A DNA stretch of 64,000 bases from an uncultured bacterium. GTDB taxonomy: Bacteria; Muiribacteriota; Ozemobacteria; Ozemobacterales; Ozemobacteraceae. The translations under genes and the position numbers were made by a program. Of the stretch, positions 1 to 9,536 are shown in pieces; position 1 is the stretch's first letter; each line of letters opens with the position of its first letter. The stretch is from assembly GCA_937949615.1 (NCBI GenBank), contig CALEDQ010000029.1, positions 215,683 to 279,682 on the forward strand. The letters run 5' to 3'. The notes beneath the pieces are model-generated. The model ran no database searches. It saw nothing but the letters and a program-made list of their open reading frames with translations, and was not told where the DNA came from.

Positions 1-364
1 TGACCAGATCAAAATCAGGCAATTTCACGCCGGGAGCGAGATAGACGAAATCATTACCCCAGGGGTCTTTTGGCAAAATGCCCTTTTCGAGATACGGGCC
101 TTTCCATTTCGCGGGCTGTGGCTCGCTGGCTGGTTTGACAACCAGTGCTTTAAGCGTCTGTTCGGTGGTCGGGTAAAAACCGTTGTCGGCGTAATAAAGC
201 GCCAGAGCACTCTCAAGACTGCGAATCTGCACTTCTGCAGTCTGCCGTCGGGCATCTTCGGTGCGGCCCATCATGCGTGGCAGCACCAGACCGGCCAGCA
301 GACTGAGAATTACAAGAACGACGAGCAGTTCAATAAGAGTGAAACCGCTGCGAAAATTTTTCAT
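1..364 (-). CDS. gspG: Type II secretion major pseudopilin GspG (partial, cut by window edge)
   Basis: The reverse strand reads from ATG at 364 off the left edge, so only the first 121 codons are present. Residues 1-12 are MKNFRSGFTLIE, a classic class III prepilin signal: prepilin peptidase would cut after G7, leaving F8 as mature residue 1 and the conserved E at +5. A hydrophobic helix follows (about residues 8-29). Then come the GspG-type features Y-x-D-N-G-x-Y-P-T-T-E and, near the edge, KDPWGNDF, the calcium/minor-loop signature of major T2SS pseudopilins. A ribosome site CCGGAGG lies about 7 nt upstream. GspG forms the periplasmic pseudopilus that pushes substrates through the GspD secretin. 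The gene faces away from the gspCDEF cluster about 20 kb downstream, so the system is split. The identification is firm; only the C-terminus is unseen. Confidence 0.93.
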   Translation of the reverse strand, partial: MKNFRSGFTLIELLVVLVILSLLAGLVLPRMMGRTEDARRQTAEVQIRSLESALALYYADNGFYPTTEQTLKALVVKPASEPQPAKWKGPYLEKGILPKDPWGNDFVYLAPGVKLPDFDLV

Positions 365-472
365 GCGACCATACCTCCGGCGAACCTCTAATTTGAAACA
401 TTTATATCACAAAAGCGATTTCAGAGTGAATATATGACAGCGGGGAAGAATTGAACTGGGTTTGGCAAGTCA

Positions 473-1195
473 ATGCGCGCGTGTTATCATGCGGTCATGC
501 CAGACGAAAATATGCAAAAACAGAACGGCGCGCCGGCTGATGCGGCCAATACAGAAGCCACTGCGAAGGCAGCTGCCGGAGGCGCTGAAAAAAAGCCCGA
601 CAATGAGTCGGTGGTTGTGCCACCCAGCATTGCCGACGATCTGCTGCAGCTCGAAAAGTTGAATCTGATGCGGGCTGTGATGCTGCGCCTGCAGGGCGGC
701 AGACACCCGAATGCCGAAATTGACGCGCTGCTGCAGCGGCGGCTCGATCTGCGCCCAGAGGATTTTCAGGGCCCCTACGCTGTCAGACTTATCTGCACCC
801 TGATGATGATTTTTCTGATCTGCATCATCATGTGGGGAATTATCTGGCTTATTGGAACGGCGATGGAATGGGGTTATTTTATCAGACTGATGTCAACCGG
901 CATAGCGACACTTCTGGCTGCAGGAGCCGGGGTCGCCATCTTCCATCCGGCTTCTGTGCCTGATGAAAAGCAGGTAAAAGAAACGATTGCCAGGCGACTG
1001 GCCGAATTAAAAGATATGGGCGCAAGCCAGAAACCATCGGAAGCAATTAAGCCGGCCGCGGCAGCAAATACAGACAGAAAAGCCGATATTGCCCCGACAC
1101 CTGTAGAAGAGCCTGAAGACGAAGATGCAGTCAGCCAACTTGACGCAGTCGCCCCTGAAACCATAGACAATGAACCAAAAACACCCGGGAATTAA
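473..1195 (+). CDS. Hypothetical two-pass membrane protein upstream of nth
   Basis: A 240-aa protein not recognised as a named family. Residues 10-50 are Ala/Lys/Glu-rich and probably disordered. Residues 60-100 form a charged helical cytoplasmic segment. Two transmembrane helices are visible at about 104-127 and 136-157, followed by a Lys/Pro/Glu-rich tail of 80 residues. The arrangement suggests both termini are cytoplasmic. The start is uncertain: ATG at 473, 497 or 512 are in frame and none has a clear ribosome site. The 3' end overlaps nth by 26 bp, so the two are probably co-transcribed, but nothing in the sequence links this protein to DNA repair. Divergent to gspG across a 108-bp gap. 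Confidence 0.6.
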   Translation: MRACYHAVMPDENMQKQNGAPADAANTEATAKAAAGGAEKKPDNESVVVPPSIADDLLQLEKLNLMRAVMLRLQGGRHPNAEIDALLQRRLDLRPEDFQGPYAVRLICTLMMIFLICIIMWGIIWLIGTAMEWGYFIRLMSTGIATLLAAGAGVAIFHPASVPDEKQVKETIARRLAELKDMGASQKPSEAIKPAAAANTDRKADIAPTPVEEPEDEDAVSQLDAVAPETIDNEPKTPGN

Positions 1196-1823
1196 CGACA
1201 GAAAAAAGCTGGCCAGTGCCATAATCAAGGTGCTTGAGAAAAAATACCCGGCACCGGAATGCGCGCTGAAACACGAAAACCCCTGGCAGCTTCTGGTTGC
1301 AACGATCTTATCGGCTCAGTGTACTGACAAGCGCGTCAACATGGTAACTCCCGAGCTCTTCAAAAGATTTGCCACGATCGAGGATTTTGCCGAAGCCAGC
1401 CAGGAAGAGCTCGAAGACCAGATCAGATCAACTGGCTTTTTCCGCAACAAGGCAAAAAACATCATTGCCTGTGCCAGAGCTCTGATCGAGAACTTCAAAG
1501 GTAAAATCCCGCAGACGCTCGCCGAACTGACCAGTCTGCCCGGCGTCGGCCGTAAAACCGGCAGCGTTTTGCTTGGCACCGCCTTCGGCAAAGCCGAAGG
1601 CATCGTCGTCGACACGCATGTCACACGTCTTTCCCAGCGAATGGGCCTCTCAGACAACAGCGATGCCGAGAAAATCGAGCAGGACCTGATGAAAATCATC
1701 GACCGCAAATACTGGATCGCCTTCTCACACATGTTGATTCTGCATGGCCGCGAGCGCTGCCCGGCGCGCAAACCTGACTGTGACAACTGCGAGCTCAAGG
1801 CAGTCTGCCCGAAACTTTTGTAA
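1170..1823 (+). CDS. nth: Endonuclease III (DNA glycosylase/AP lyase)
   Basis: The 217-aa product removes oxidised pyrimidines from DNA and cleaves the abasic site in base-excision repair. The helix-hairpin-helix is LPGVGRKTG, with catalytic Lys129. The catalytic Asp148 lies in VDTH. The C-terminus has the 4Fe-4S ligands Cys197, Cys204, Cys207 and Cys213 in the canonical C-x6-C-x2-C-x5-C spacing. Length matches the family (about 210 aa). The start overlaps the preceding membrane-protein gene by 26 bp, which suggests translational coupling; no separate ribosome site is obvious. MutY is less likely: the protein is too short and lacks the MutY C-terminal domain. Confidence 0.95.
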   Translation: MNQKHPGINDRKKLASAIIKVLEKKYPAPECALKHENPWQLLVATILSAQCTDKRVNMVTPELFKRFATIEDFAEASQEELEDQIRSTGFFRNKAKNIIACARALIENFKGKIPQTLAELTSLPGVGRKTGSVLLGTAFGKAEGIVVDTHVTRLSQRMGLSDNSDAEKIEQDLMKIIDRKYWIAFSHMLILHGRERCPARKPDCDNCELKAVCPKLL

Positions 1824-1954
1824 AAACAGGCTGCTAGCTGCAAGCCAGACAAGCCATTTTCTTTGTCTCCCTCTAGAAGCCAGTTTCGAATATTTGCGAT
1901 TATCCTCATATTTCAGTATGCTGAAAAAAGAAATATGGAAGTGAGGATTAAACG

Positions 1955-2692
1955 ATGACAGGAAATACCAATATCCGCGTCGCTGCCATTTTTTCAATAT
2001 TTTTCATACTGTTAATACCCACCAGAAGCCTTGCCAGCGATTTTGCCGACAGAATGAAAGTTCTGCGCCAGAGAATGAGCACCGAAGCCCCTGAAAAAAT
2101 CACAGCCGAAAACCCAGAAAAAACTGAAGAAAATAATCTCACTCAAAAAAGTGACGATAGCAAAAAACAGATTATCCAAAAGCCGGCTGGACAAAAGAAC
2201 AAAAGCAAAAAAAAGACAGTGCCCCCACCCCAGAAGTCTCTTCTTCCGCTTAAAACCGGCTGGAAACTTGAAAACGACAGCGCCCACAAATATCGCATCC
2301 AGTTCCCCGCAGACTGGCAGGCCGGACTTCTCATGGATGGCACCGACCGTGTCAGAACGGGGCTTTCAGCTGACCAGAATCTCTCGGTGCGGGTAAGAAG
2401 CTTCGATGTCCCGGCCGGCGCAACAACCGAACTGATCAAAACTCTTTTTGAACAGCATATTCTCGGTGGCGGCAACCTTCTTCACAGCGAAAAAGGCAAT
2501 CTTTGCGGTGTGCCTTCAATCATGTCAGTCTATGCAGGCCAGTTTAACAATATTCCGGTCAATATGGTCGCGGTGGTATTGCTGCGTCAGAACCGGGGTT
2601 ACATTGTCTGGGCAATGATTCCGACAAGCCTGTTTGCGCTCAGAAGTGCAGAAGCCGACTCGGTTCTCGCGACCTTTGAGTTCACTGACTGA
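1955..2692 (+). CDS. Secreted hypothetical protein with PsbP-like C-terminal domain
   Basis: A 245-aa protein beginning with a clear signal peptide (hydrophobic core about 8-24, likely cleavage after SLAS near residue 28). Residues 30-90 are Lys/Glu/Gln-rich with a short Pro stretch, probably a flexible linker. Residues about 95-245 form a compact domain with the flavour of PsbP/DUF1795-like proteins (a YRIQFPADW start, alternating beta strands, a final FEF). That assignment is pattern-based and weak. The ribosome site GAGG lies 8 nt before the ATG. Convergent with the 540-aa secreted protein, only 8 bp apart. The product is probably periplasmic or cell-surface. Confidence 0.55.
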   Translation: MTGNTNIRVAAIFSIFFILLIPTRSLASDFADRMKVLRQRMSTEAPEKITAENPEKTEENNLTQKSDDSKKQIIQKPAGQKNKSKKKTVPPPQKSLLPLKTGWKLENDSAHKYRIQFPADWQAGLLMDGTDRVRTGLSADQNLSVRVRSFDVPAGATTELIKTLFEQHILGGGNLLHSEKGNLCGVPSIMSVYAGQFNNIPVNMVAVVLLRQNRGYIVWAMIPTSLFALRSAEADSVLATFEFTD

Positions 2693-2700
2693 AAGAAAAA

Positions 2701-4323
2701 TCAAAGGTAATTTTCAACGATCTGTTCAAGAGTCTGGGAAGGCTGGACTTTTCTGCTGCCTGAACCGTTACTGAACGGGCAAAAGATATTGCCGCCGCTT
2801 GAAAAAATCATTGGTAGAGCGGTAATGCCGTTATACATGATTATAACTGCCGGCTGAGTAACGCCCGCCTTTGGCCGGCCGCTGGAATCTTTCACCTGGA
2901 TCGGCATTTTTGTAACTGTCAGAACACTGTTACCGGCGCTTATCAGATCTGTAATGTCTTTCCCGCGGGCAGTCAGAGCGAAAAGGTATTTTCCCGGCAA
3001 TCTTGTCTTTTTTATCAGCCGCCTGGATACAAGAGAAAACAAAGCGACCGCGAGCTCATTACGGTTATGACCAACCCCGAAAAATGCGTCACGGGCATTC
3101 TCGGGGAACATTGCAATCGCAACCTGATGCAAAGGGTTACCAAGTTCGAACATTATCTCGCGAATTGCAAAACCAGGCATTTCCGGCACAGATTTATCAA
3201 GAAACTGCAGCGATGCAAGGCTCCTCAATACCATGTATTCCTGCGGCGAAAGGTTGCCGCGAAATGACAGCCATTTTTCCGGAAGCTCTGGAGCCAGAAT
3301 GCTGCAGGTAAGACCAATAGCCTTCTGAACCTTCATGATTGGTGAAAAGGCCAGATTGCCGTCTGCCAGCTGCGTTAAAAGCACCGCATTTTCATTTCTT
3401 TGATTGACCATAACGCAATTATTGCCAGCCAGCGAACCGGCTGAAAAAGTTATAATCGAGTCAGGCACAGCAATGCAGAGCAGACGCTCTTTATCAAGCG
3501 ATTCAACGCTCCTGATTCCGGAAAAATCACCCAGCTCTTCGAGGGCGATCAGAGCCGGACTGGTCGTTTTCAGACCTGTCTTTTCATGCAGAGTTTTAAT
3601 AATTTCCAGCGGCGACAGGCTTAACCAGCCAGGTTCTTCGCTATGTTCAACAACTTCGGACTTTGCAGGAGGCGAATCAGGCTTTTGCTGCTCTGAAGGC
3701 ATTTTTCCGGCAAGCCCTGCCTCAATTGCAGCGACAATTTTTTCGACGTCATCGATTACGAGGGCATGTCCAAGGGCTTCCAGCTCAGCCGTGCCTCCCT
3801 TTTCCGCCGGCAAAGCGCGATTGATAGAGACACAGAAATATCCGGCCTGATCGTCACCGGCGTAAAAATCGACAAATGCCTGAGTAGTTAACTCTTTGAC
3901 GCTCGAACGCTCAGCCGGGAGCGCATAATGCCCTTTGGCACGCACGAGACCCCTGGCTGGCATTTTCCGCTCAAATGCATGCTGACCGTATTGAAGCTTG
4001 AAATCCCATTTTTCAGGGAGTTTTCTGACAAAATCAAGCTGATTCTGGTGCGGATGCTGCTTGTGTGAATAAACGGTCATATCGATATTAAGAATGGCCC
4101 TTGAAACATTGCCGGCTTTGTCTTTCTGCGCCAGACCATGATAGGTGACGGCGCCGCCATCTTCAGACTCTTTTGTGGGGTTCTGGCCAATGTAGTCGCC
4201 GAGTATTCCGGCAGCAACTGCGGCTGCTTTCTTATAAGCGGGCGCGCTCTGAGCGTCACACTGCGCAAATGGAAAAATCGTGATAAAAAGGCTTAAAGCG
4301 ACGACCAGCAGATGCTTTTTCAT
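2701..4323 (-). CDS. Secreted hypothetical protein, 540 aa
   Basis: Not recognised. The N-terminus is a good signal peptide (MKKHLLVVALSLFITIF, cleavage near residue 24). The mature part is mixed alpha/beta with no visible catalytic motif. Residues about 180-220 hold a Lys/Pro/Ser linker (SEQQKPDSPPAKSEV) splitting two domains, and the C-terminal half has a beta-rich region ending in VENYL. The start codon overlaps the stop of the 1110-aa gene in an ATGA arrangement, so the two are translationally coupled and probably work together at the cell envelope. The function cannot be inferred. Confidence 0.6.
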   Translation of the reverse strand: MKKHLLVVALSLFITIFPFAQCDAQSAPAYKKAAAVAAGILGDYIGQNPTKESEDGGAVTYHGLAQKDKAGNVSRAILNIDMTVYSHKQHPHQNQLDFVRKLPEKWDFKLQYGQHAFERKMPARGLVRAKGHYALPAERSSVKELTTQAFVDFYAGDDQAGYFCVSINRALPAEKGGTAELEALGHALVIDDVEKIVAAIEAGLAGKMPSEQQKPDSPPAKSEVVEHSEEPGWLSLSPLEIIKTLHEKTGLKTTSPALIALEELGDFSGIRSVESLDKERLLCIAVPDSIITFSAGSLAGNNCVMVNQRNENAVLLTQLADGNLAFSPIMKVQKAIGLTCSILAPELPEKWLSFRGNLSPQEYMVLRSLASLQFLDKSVPEMPGFAIREIMFELGNPLHQVAIAMFPENARDAFFGVGHNRNELAVALFSLVSRRLIKKTRLPGKYLFALTARGKDITDLISAGNSVLTVTKMPIQVKDSSGRPKAGVTQPAVIIMYNGITALPMIFSSGGNIFCPFSNGSGSRKVQPSQTLEQIVENYL

Positions 4324-7300
4324 TCGGTTCTGCCCCCAAGTCTTCTTATTTCTTCGCGAAACAGTCGGCGTTTTTCAATGTACTGCTGCTTAACTTCAGC
4401 ATCCTTTGCGGACCTTGCCATTTCAAGACAGCGATTTTCGAGAATAACCAGCTCAGCAATCCGGGCCGAATTTTCCCGGGCCATCTTTATGCGCTTACCA
4501 GGCTCTACAGCCTCATCAAAGAAATCTTTCAGATAATTAACGCCGGTATTAGAAATGATCCTGACCGGCGTCGAAAAATTCACCTGTTTTGGCGACATGC
4601 CCAGTTTTTTCTGCATAAAATCATTAACAGCCTGATTTTTTGCCGCCTTTTCGCCTGCGAAAACCATGCCGTAATTGATCAGCCCGAGTGGGCTGAGACG
4701 GTCGCTCGCGATTTTTTCAATACCACCACTTACCAGGGCCCTGGCGTAAGATTCAGTCTGCGAATAGCCGGCCCTGGAATAAGCATCTGCGTCAGAGAGA
4801 ACTCCGAACAGGTCAAGATAGTTGCCGGCGCGTTTGAGACTGCCCTTATTATTTTCGGCCCACGCCCCAATCTTTTCTGACCCACCCTTAAGCATTTCAG
4901 CGAATTTGTCGGCAACCTGACCGGTATTGCCATCTATTGCCCTGATACCGTCAACGCCTGATTCCAGAAACTGGCCAGCCGTTTTACCGGTGCCGCGGGC
5001 AGCGGTTTCAAGCAGACCATCTGCAAAACGAACCAGGCCGGTTGCCATTTTTCCACCGATATCCAGGCCGGCAGCAAGCATCTTTCGCAAAGCCGCAATA
5101 CTGCCTCTGATCACTTTTATGGAACGGGCAAACCGGCCTGTTTCAGGCAACGCTCGCAATGCGTTCTCGTAGGTTTCAAGGGCAGAATTAACTCTTGCCC
5201 CGATATTTTTTATCGAACCCGCAAGGGCAGCTAAAGTTGCAGGCAGGTCGCTCAGGCCGAGCTGGCCGTTACGCAACCCCTTCACGCCGGCAACTTTTGT
5301 AAAGATGCCTTCATATTCAGCCAGAGCGTCAGCAAGTGGCTTCGCCGCGTCACCTGCAAATTCGGCCGTATTTCTGACAAGCCTTGCGGCTTTTTTGAAA
5401 GCCGCCGCCAGCTGCTCTGCCATTCTTATGTCCATAGTGTTTCCGTCAACCCCTGCCCTGATGGTTTCAACAACTTCGCTCAACTTTTTGAAGCTTTCTG
5501 AAAGGGTTTTCACATTTACCGATATATCCTCGACAAAATCAGGGGTTTTGACGTCAGATCCCTGCGGCAGGCCGTCATCACCGGCGGCAAGATAATACTT
5601 TTCGGCGGCGCTCATCGTTTCCTGCGCCAGCTGCCAGTGTGCTTCAGTTACTGCAGCACGCGCGCTGTCGAGATCGCCAATGACTTCGCCAGTTTTTTCA
5701 TCGTAAACGACGTTGTCGGCAAGAACATCGAGAAGGTTATAACCCGGATCTTTCCTGAAATCGAGCAAAGAATTGCGTTTATAAGCAGCCGTTTCAAGTC
5801 GGAAATAGCTTATCAGCCTGGCAGTTTTCTCCATCTGCTGAGCTTCTGCCTCGGTTTTCAGTCGACGTTCATCCGCCCGGGCAGCGGCAATTTTCAATGC
5901 TGCCTGTCGGGCGAAGAATTCGGCATTATCGAGCACAGAGACCGAATCAGACTTGAAAAGATCGAGAATCCTTTTTCTTTCAGGCTCAGGTGCCCAGAAT
6001 TTTTTCTGCCACTGCCCGCAGACATTTTCAGCATCGGCTTCGCTCAAACGCTCACCCTCAAATGTTGTGTCTGAACAGACAGAAAAAATTGCACGCCTGA
6101 TAACATTTAAAACGTCACCATCGGACTGAGAACCGCGCAAAACCATCTTAACCTGCTTTGCTTCAGGCCCTCTGCCGATCATTGGTTCAAGAACAACCGC
6201 AAAATCGTGTCTTTTGGCTGCCTCACCGGCAGGCGGCGCCCGCAAAGAAAAAACCACGGAGCTTTCGCCTGGCCCAACCCTTTGAACTGATTTGCCAAGT
6301 ACCTTACCTGACCAGGAATCGACTGCATACAGAGTAAAAGCCGCCGCAGTTTTTAAAGAACTGTGATTAACGATTTTCAGCTCAAGCTGAAAACTTTCGC
6401 CTGGACCGACAGTTTCGTCAGCAGGCGGCGTAATTCTGATGATTTCAAGGCCTGAACCATCAGAAGTAGTCAAAGTATTCTCTTCCAGCTCCTTTGCTTC
6501 CTGTCTGATTTCGGCAGTGGTCTTTCCTTCAAGCAGTTCTTCGATCAATTCAACGGTTTCGTCATCAGATCTGGCAGGGTTGTCTGGAATATAATCAGGA
6601 ACCAGCTTTTCCAGTCTGGCCTGAATAGCAGCAATTCTGGCATCCCGGCCAGTAATATCCGGCTGAATTGTCGATGAAGCTGTATTATTAAGGTCAGAAC
6701 CCGAATCTGTTTTTGAGATGGCCGGTTTTTGAATGATCCCGCTCCTGTTGGCCGCTTTTACAGCGTTATCAACCAGCAGGCCGGCAAAATCTTCAAGCGC
6801 AGCTACCTGCCTCTTAATGAATTCTGGCGTATCCTCATTTTTCATTCTGAACCTGGCAAGACATTCAACCTGCATCTGCTTGAATTCATCCCCGGCAACG
6901 AATAAAACTTTGAGTTCAGGCGCAAAAATCGAGCTATATGCAGTTGCAGCAGCTGTAGAGGTGGATTTTTCTGCATCGCGCCCGGAAACAACCGCTCCAT
7001 CGCCGGCAATATCGACACCACCAAGCATCAATCCACCACCGGCATCAGAAGGTGTCTGAAAAATCAGCGGCGGCGGCTCTTTATTGAGCTCGGTTTTTCG
7101 GCTGGTAATTTCGAGGGCAGCAGCGCAACCGTTCGATTGATAAAACTTTCGCGAGATTTTATGAGCTTCGGCTCGACCGGCGGCAATATCGGCAGCATCC
7201 TGGAATTGCTCGTCAAAACCTTTTATATAACTCATAAGCTGGCTTTTCTTGAGGATATCTGGGGCATCAAAAATAATCCGGCACGAAATGCCTAATTCTT

Positions 7301-7652
7301 CCATCTCGGGAAAAACCGTGCTTGAGGCTGCTGTTGCTGAAATTGAAAAAGGAATTCCATAATTTGTATTAGGGATCCCGTTTTTTACAAAGCTTTTTTT
7401 TACCATTGGTGCAAGCTTCACCAACGGCTTAAAGCTTATGCCCAGTGTTTTTCCAGAATTGCCGAATAATTCGCTCTCAACAGCTGCCTGAATATCTCTC
7501 TGCTGATATCCGACAATTTCTTCAATAGACGTCTCGCTACCGCGTGCCGCCAAGGCTACCCCTCCAACAGGCAACATCAGGGTTGCCAAAATGAAGAAAG
7601 CAGCTGTTCTGACCAACCCCCGAAGCCTGAATTCATCAAAAAAATATAGCAA
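4320..7652 (-). CDS. Large secreted coiled-coil protein, 1110 aa
   Basis: Not recognised. A hydrophobic export segment (AAFFILATLMLPVGGVALA) lies near residue 20-38, so the protein is secreted or membrane-anchored. A central stretch (LEIIRITPPADETVGPGES and onward) looks like an Ig/CARDB-type beta domain. After it come several hundred residues of Ala/Lys/Glu-rich helix that should form coiled coils, with repeated heptads around residues 690-920, and the C-terminus is highly charged. Start choice: an ATG at 7658 directly abuts GGAGG and would leave no spacing, whereas TTG at 7652 sits 6 nt after it, so I prefer TTG. It is coupled (ATGA overlap) to the following 540-aa secreted protein. It could be a structural or surface protein; no enzymatic signature is visible. 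Confidence 0.6.
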   Translation of the reverse strand: MLYFFDEFRLRGLVRTAAFFILATLMLPVGGVALAARGSETSIEEIVGYQQRDIQAAVESELFGNSGKTLGISFKPLVKLAPMVKKSFVKNGIPNTNYGIPFSISATAASSTVFPEMEELGISCRIIFDAPDILKKSQLMSYIKGFDEQFQDAADIAAGRAEAHKISRKFYQSNGCAAALEITSRKTELNKEPPPLIFQTPSDAGGGLMLGGVDIAGDGAVVSGRDAEKSTSTAAATAYSSIFAPELKVLFVAGDEFKQMQVECLARFRMKNEDTPEFIKRQVAALEDFAGLLVDNAVKAANRSGIIQKPAISKTDSGSDLNNTASSTIQPDITGRDARIAAIQARLEKLVPDYIPDNPARSDDETVELIEELLEGKTTAEIRQEAKELEENTLTTSDGSGLEIIRITPPADETVGPGESFQLELKIVNHSSLKTAAAFTLYAVDSWSGKVLGKSVQRVGPGESSVVFSLRAPPAGEAAKRHDFAVVLEPMIGRGPEAKQVKMVLRGSQSDGDVLNVIRRAIFSVCSDTTFEGERLSEADAENVCGQWQKKFWAPEPERKRILDLFKSDSVSVLDNAEFFARQAALKIAAARADERRLKTEAEAQQMEKTARLISYFRLETAAYKRNSLLDFRKDPGYNLLDVLADNVVYDEKTGEVIGDLDSARAAVTEAHWQLAQETMSAAEKYYLAAGDDGLPQGSDVKTPDFVEDISVNVKTLSESFKKLSEVVETIRAGVDGNTMDIRMAEQLAAAFKKAARLVRNTAEFAGDAAKPLADALAEYEGIFTKVAGVKGLRNGQLGLSDLPATLAALAGSIKNIGARVNSALETYENALRALPETGRFARSIKVIRGSIAALRKMLAAGLDIGGKMATGLVRFADGLLETAARGTGKTAGQFLESGVDGIRAIDGNTGQVADKFAEMLKGGSEKIGAWAENNKGSLKRAGNYLDLFGVLSDADAYSRAGYSQTESYARALVSGGIEKIASDRLSPLGLINYGMVFAGEKAAKNQAVNDFMQKKLGMSPKQVNFSTPVRIISNTGVNYLKDFFDEAVEPGKRIKMARENSARIAELVILENRCLEMARSAKDAEVKQQYIEKRRLFREEIRRLGGRTE

Positions 7653-7763
7653 ATGCATCCTCCAAATTTTTTTTCAGGCTGGCATGGCAAACAAAACACA
7701 GACAAAAAAGATTCAGCCTCAATTCGAAGCAGAGCATTAAAGCAAAGGTATTGAATAAAGCTT

Positions 7764-9536
7764 TTACTGAGCCTTCATCAGTGCCTGAAGTTCGATTTCG
7801 TATTGATGGGCACCGAGACCGGTCAAAAGATGAATTACTCCATCCGGTAACGACATTATGCCTTTTACTCCAGCATCGAGAAGTTCTTCGCGATCATAGT
7901 TACCACCCTCGCGGAGAACAATGCGCAATCTGGTTTCAGCACAGGCTGCGAGTGAGATGACGTTGTCTCTGCCACCAAGAGCGGCAAGCCATTTTTCGCA
8001 TTTATCGCGTGCCTGCGGGTCAGCGGCAATTGCCGGAAAACCGGCAACCACAGCGGCAGGACGGCTGGAAATTTCTGCTGCAGGTTCAGCATCGTCACCG
8101 GCAGTTTTAAGATATTCTTCCATTTCGGTTTTCAGAATTTCGGAACGGGTACCAAAAATGGCCTGCAAACCGGTTCCAGCCTCGACAACACCGACTGCCC
8201 CCAGCTGTTTAAGGCGTTCCGGGCTGGCCTTCGAGATATCTTTGAGTTCCATGCGCAGACGGGTAATACAGGCATCGAGAGTAAGAATGTTGCTACGGCC
8301 GCCAAAAGCCAGCACCAGTTGCCTGGCAAATTCATTTTCAGCGACAGCAGAGGGATCTAATTCGCTTTCAATTTCACGGCCAGGAGTCGGCAGGTTGAAT
8401 TTAACGATAAAAAAGCGAAAAACGACAAAATACAGCACTGCCCACAAAGGCCCAAGCACAAGAAGCCAAAGGGCATTCGTCGACTTTGAAAACAAAAGAA
8501 CGTAATCAAATGCACCATGCGAAAAGGTCATACCATGTTTGATGCCAAGAGTAATGCAAAGATAGTAGGCAACTGCAGTCAGAACCGCATGCACACCGTA
8601 AAGCATCGGCGCGAGAAACAGGAAAGAGAATTCAATCGGCTCGGTAATCCCTGTAAGAAATGAGGTAAGAGCGGCAGACCCCATGATGCCGGCCACTTTT
8701 GCTTTATTCTCGGGTCTGGCGGTGTACCACATGGCTGCTGCAGCAGCAGGAAGTCCGAACATCTTGAATAGATAGCCGCCGGCCATATTGCCGGCAGTCG
8801 GGTCGCCGGCGGCAAAACGATGCAGTTCACCCCTGATAACCTCACCAGCAGTGGTGAATTCGCCAACTTCGAAGAAAAACGGGGCATTCCAGATGTGATG
8901 CAGACCAAAAGGCAGCAAAGCCCGTTCAACAACACCATAAATCGCAAAAGCGGTTGCCGGGCTTTCTGAGGCGGCCCAGCGCGAAAATCTGGCAATCAGA
9001 GCCCCAATAGGAGGCCAGATCAGACTCATACCGAAGCCAAGCAGAATGGCGACAAAGGCAGTGAGAATCGGCACCAGACGCTTACCTGAAAAGAAGCCAA
9101 GATAAGGCGGCAACTGCACGCGGTAGTAACGATTGAACAGCCAGGCAGCGACAAGACCGACGAGAATACCGCCAAGCACGCCGGTATCGATAGACTGCAT
9201 ACCCATAACCATTCTGGTTTCAATGCCGAGAAAACTGGCAGCAACACCCATGGTCGCAACCATCACGGCAAAGCCGACCAGGCCGGCAAGGGCTGCAACA
9301 CCGTCATTGCCGGTGAGGCCAAGACAGACGCCAAGAGCACAGAGAAGCGGCAGATTGGCGAAAATGGAACCACCGGCCTGAGCCATGGTTTTCGAAACAA
9401 CCGCCGGAAGAAAACTGAAGTTAGAACTGCCTATACCAAGCAGCAGACCAGCAACCGGCAGAACTGAAACCGGCAGCATCATTGATTTTCCGATTTTCTG
9501 AAGTGTGGCAAACAGCCCCTGCAAAAACTTTTTCAT
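7764..9536 (-). CDS. ptsG: Glucose-type PTS permease EIIC-EIIB with a second EIIB
   Basis: A 590-aa membrane sugar transporter of the phosphoenolpyruvate phosphotransferase system. The EIIC part (about 1-390) has some 10 hydrophobic helices plus the glucose-family signatures GLHHIWNAPFF, GDPTAG and GITEPIEFSFLF, close to E. coli PtsG. EIIB follows with phosphorylatable Cys423 in LDACITRLR. After an Ala/Glu linker a second EIIB-like domain carries Cys532 in AACAETRLR, an unusual duplication. The start overlaps the stop of the EIIA-HPr-EI gene by one base (TGATG), so the two form an operon that supplies every phosphorelay step from PEP to sugar. N-acetylglucosamine specificity cannot be excluded by eye, but the motifs favour glucose or a similar hexose. 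Confidence 0.9.
   Translation of the reverse strand: MKKFLQGLFATLQKIGKSMMLPVSVLPVAGLLLGIGSSNFSFLPAVVSKTMAQAGGSIFANLPLLCALGVCLGLTGNDGVAALAGLVGFAVMVATMGVAASFLGIETRMVMGMQSIDTGVLGGILVGLVAAWLFNRYYRVQLPPYLGFFSGKRLVPILTAFVAILLGFGMSLIWPPIGALIARFSRWAASESPATAFAIYGVVERALLPFGLHHIWNAPFFFEVGEFTTAGEVIRGELHRFAAGDPTAGNMAGGYLFKMFGLPAAAAAMWYTARPENKAKVAGIMGSAALTSFLTGITEPIEFSFLFLAPMLYGVHAVLTAVAYYLCITLGIKHGMTFSHGAFDYVLLFSKSTNALWLLVLGPLWAVLYFVVFRFFIVKFNLPTPGREIESELDPSAVAENEFARQLVLAFGGRSNILTLDACITRLRMELKDISKASPERLKQLGAVGVVEAGTGLQAIFGTRSEILKTEMEEYLKTAGDDAEPAAEISSRPAAVVAGFPAIAADPQARDKCEKWLAALGGRDNVISLAACAETRLRIVLREGGNYDREELLDAGVKGIMSLPDGVIHLLTGLGAHQYEIELQALMKAQ

Noticed and set aside
1316..1909. A long reverse-strand open frame (197 aa) opposite nth
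   Set aside because: It is a mirror of the real nth frame with Arg/Ser-rich composition, no ribosome site and no family signature.
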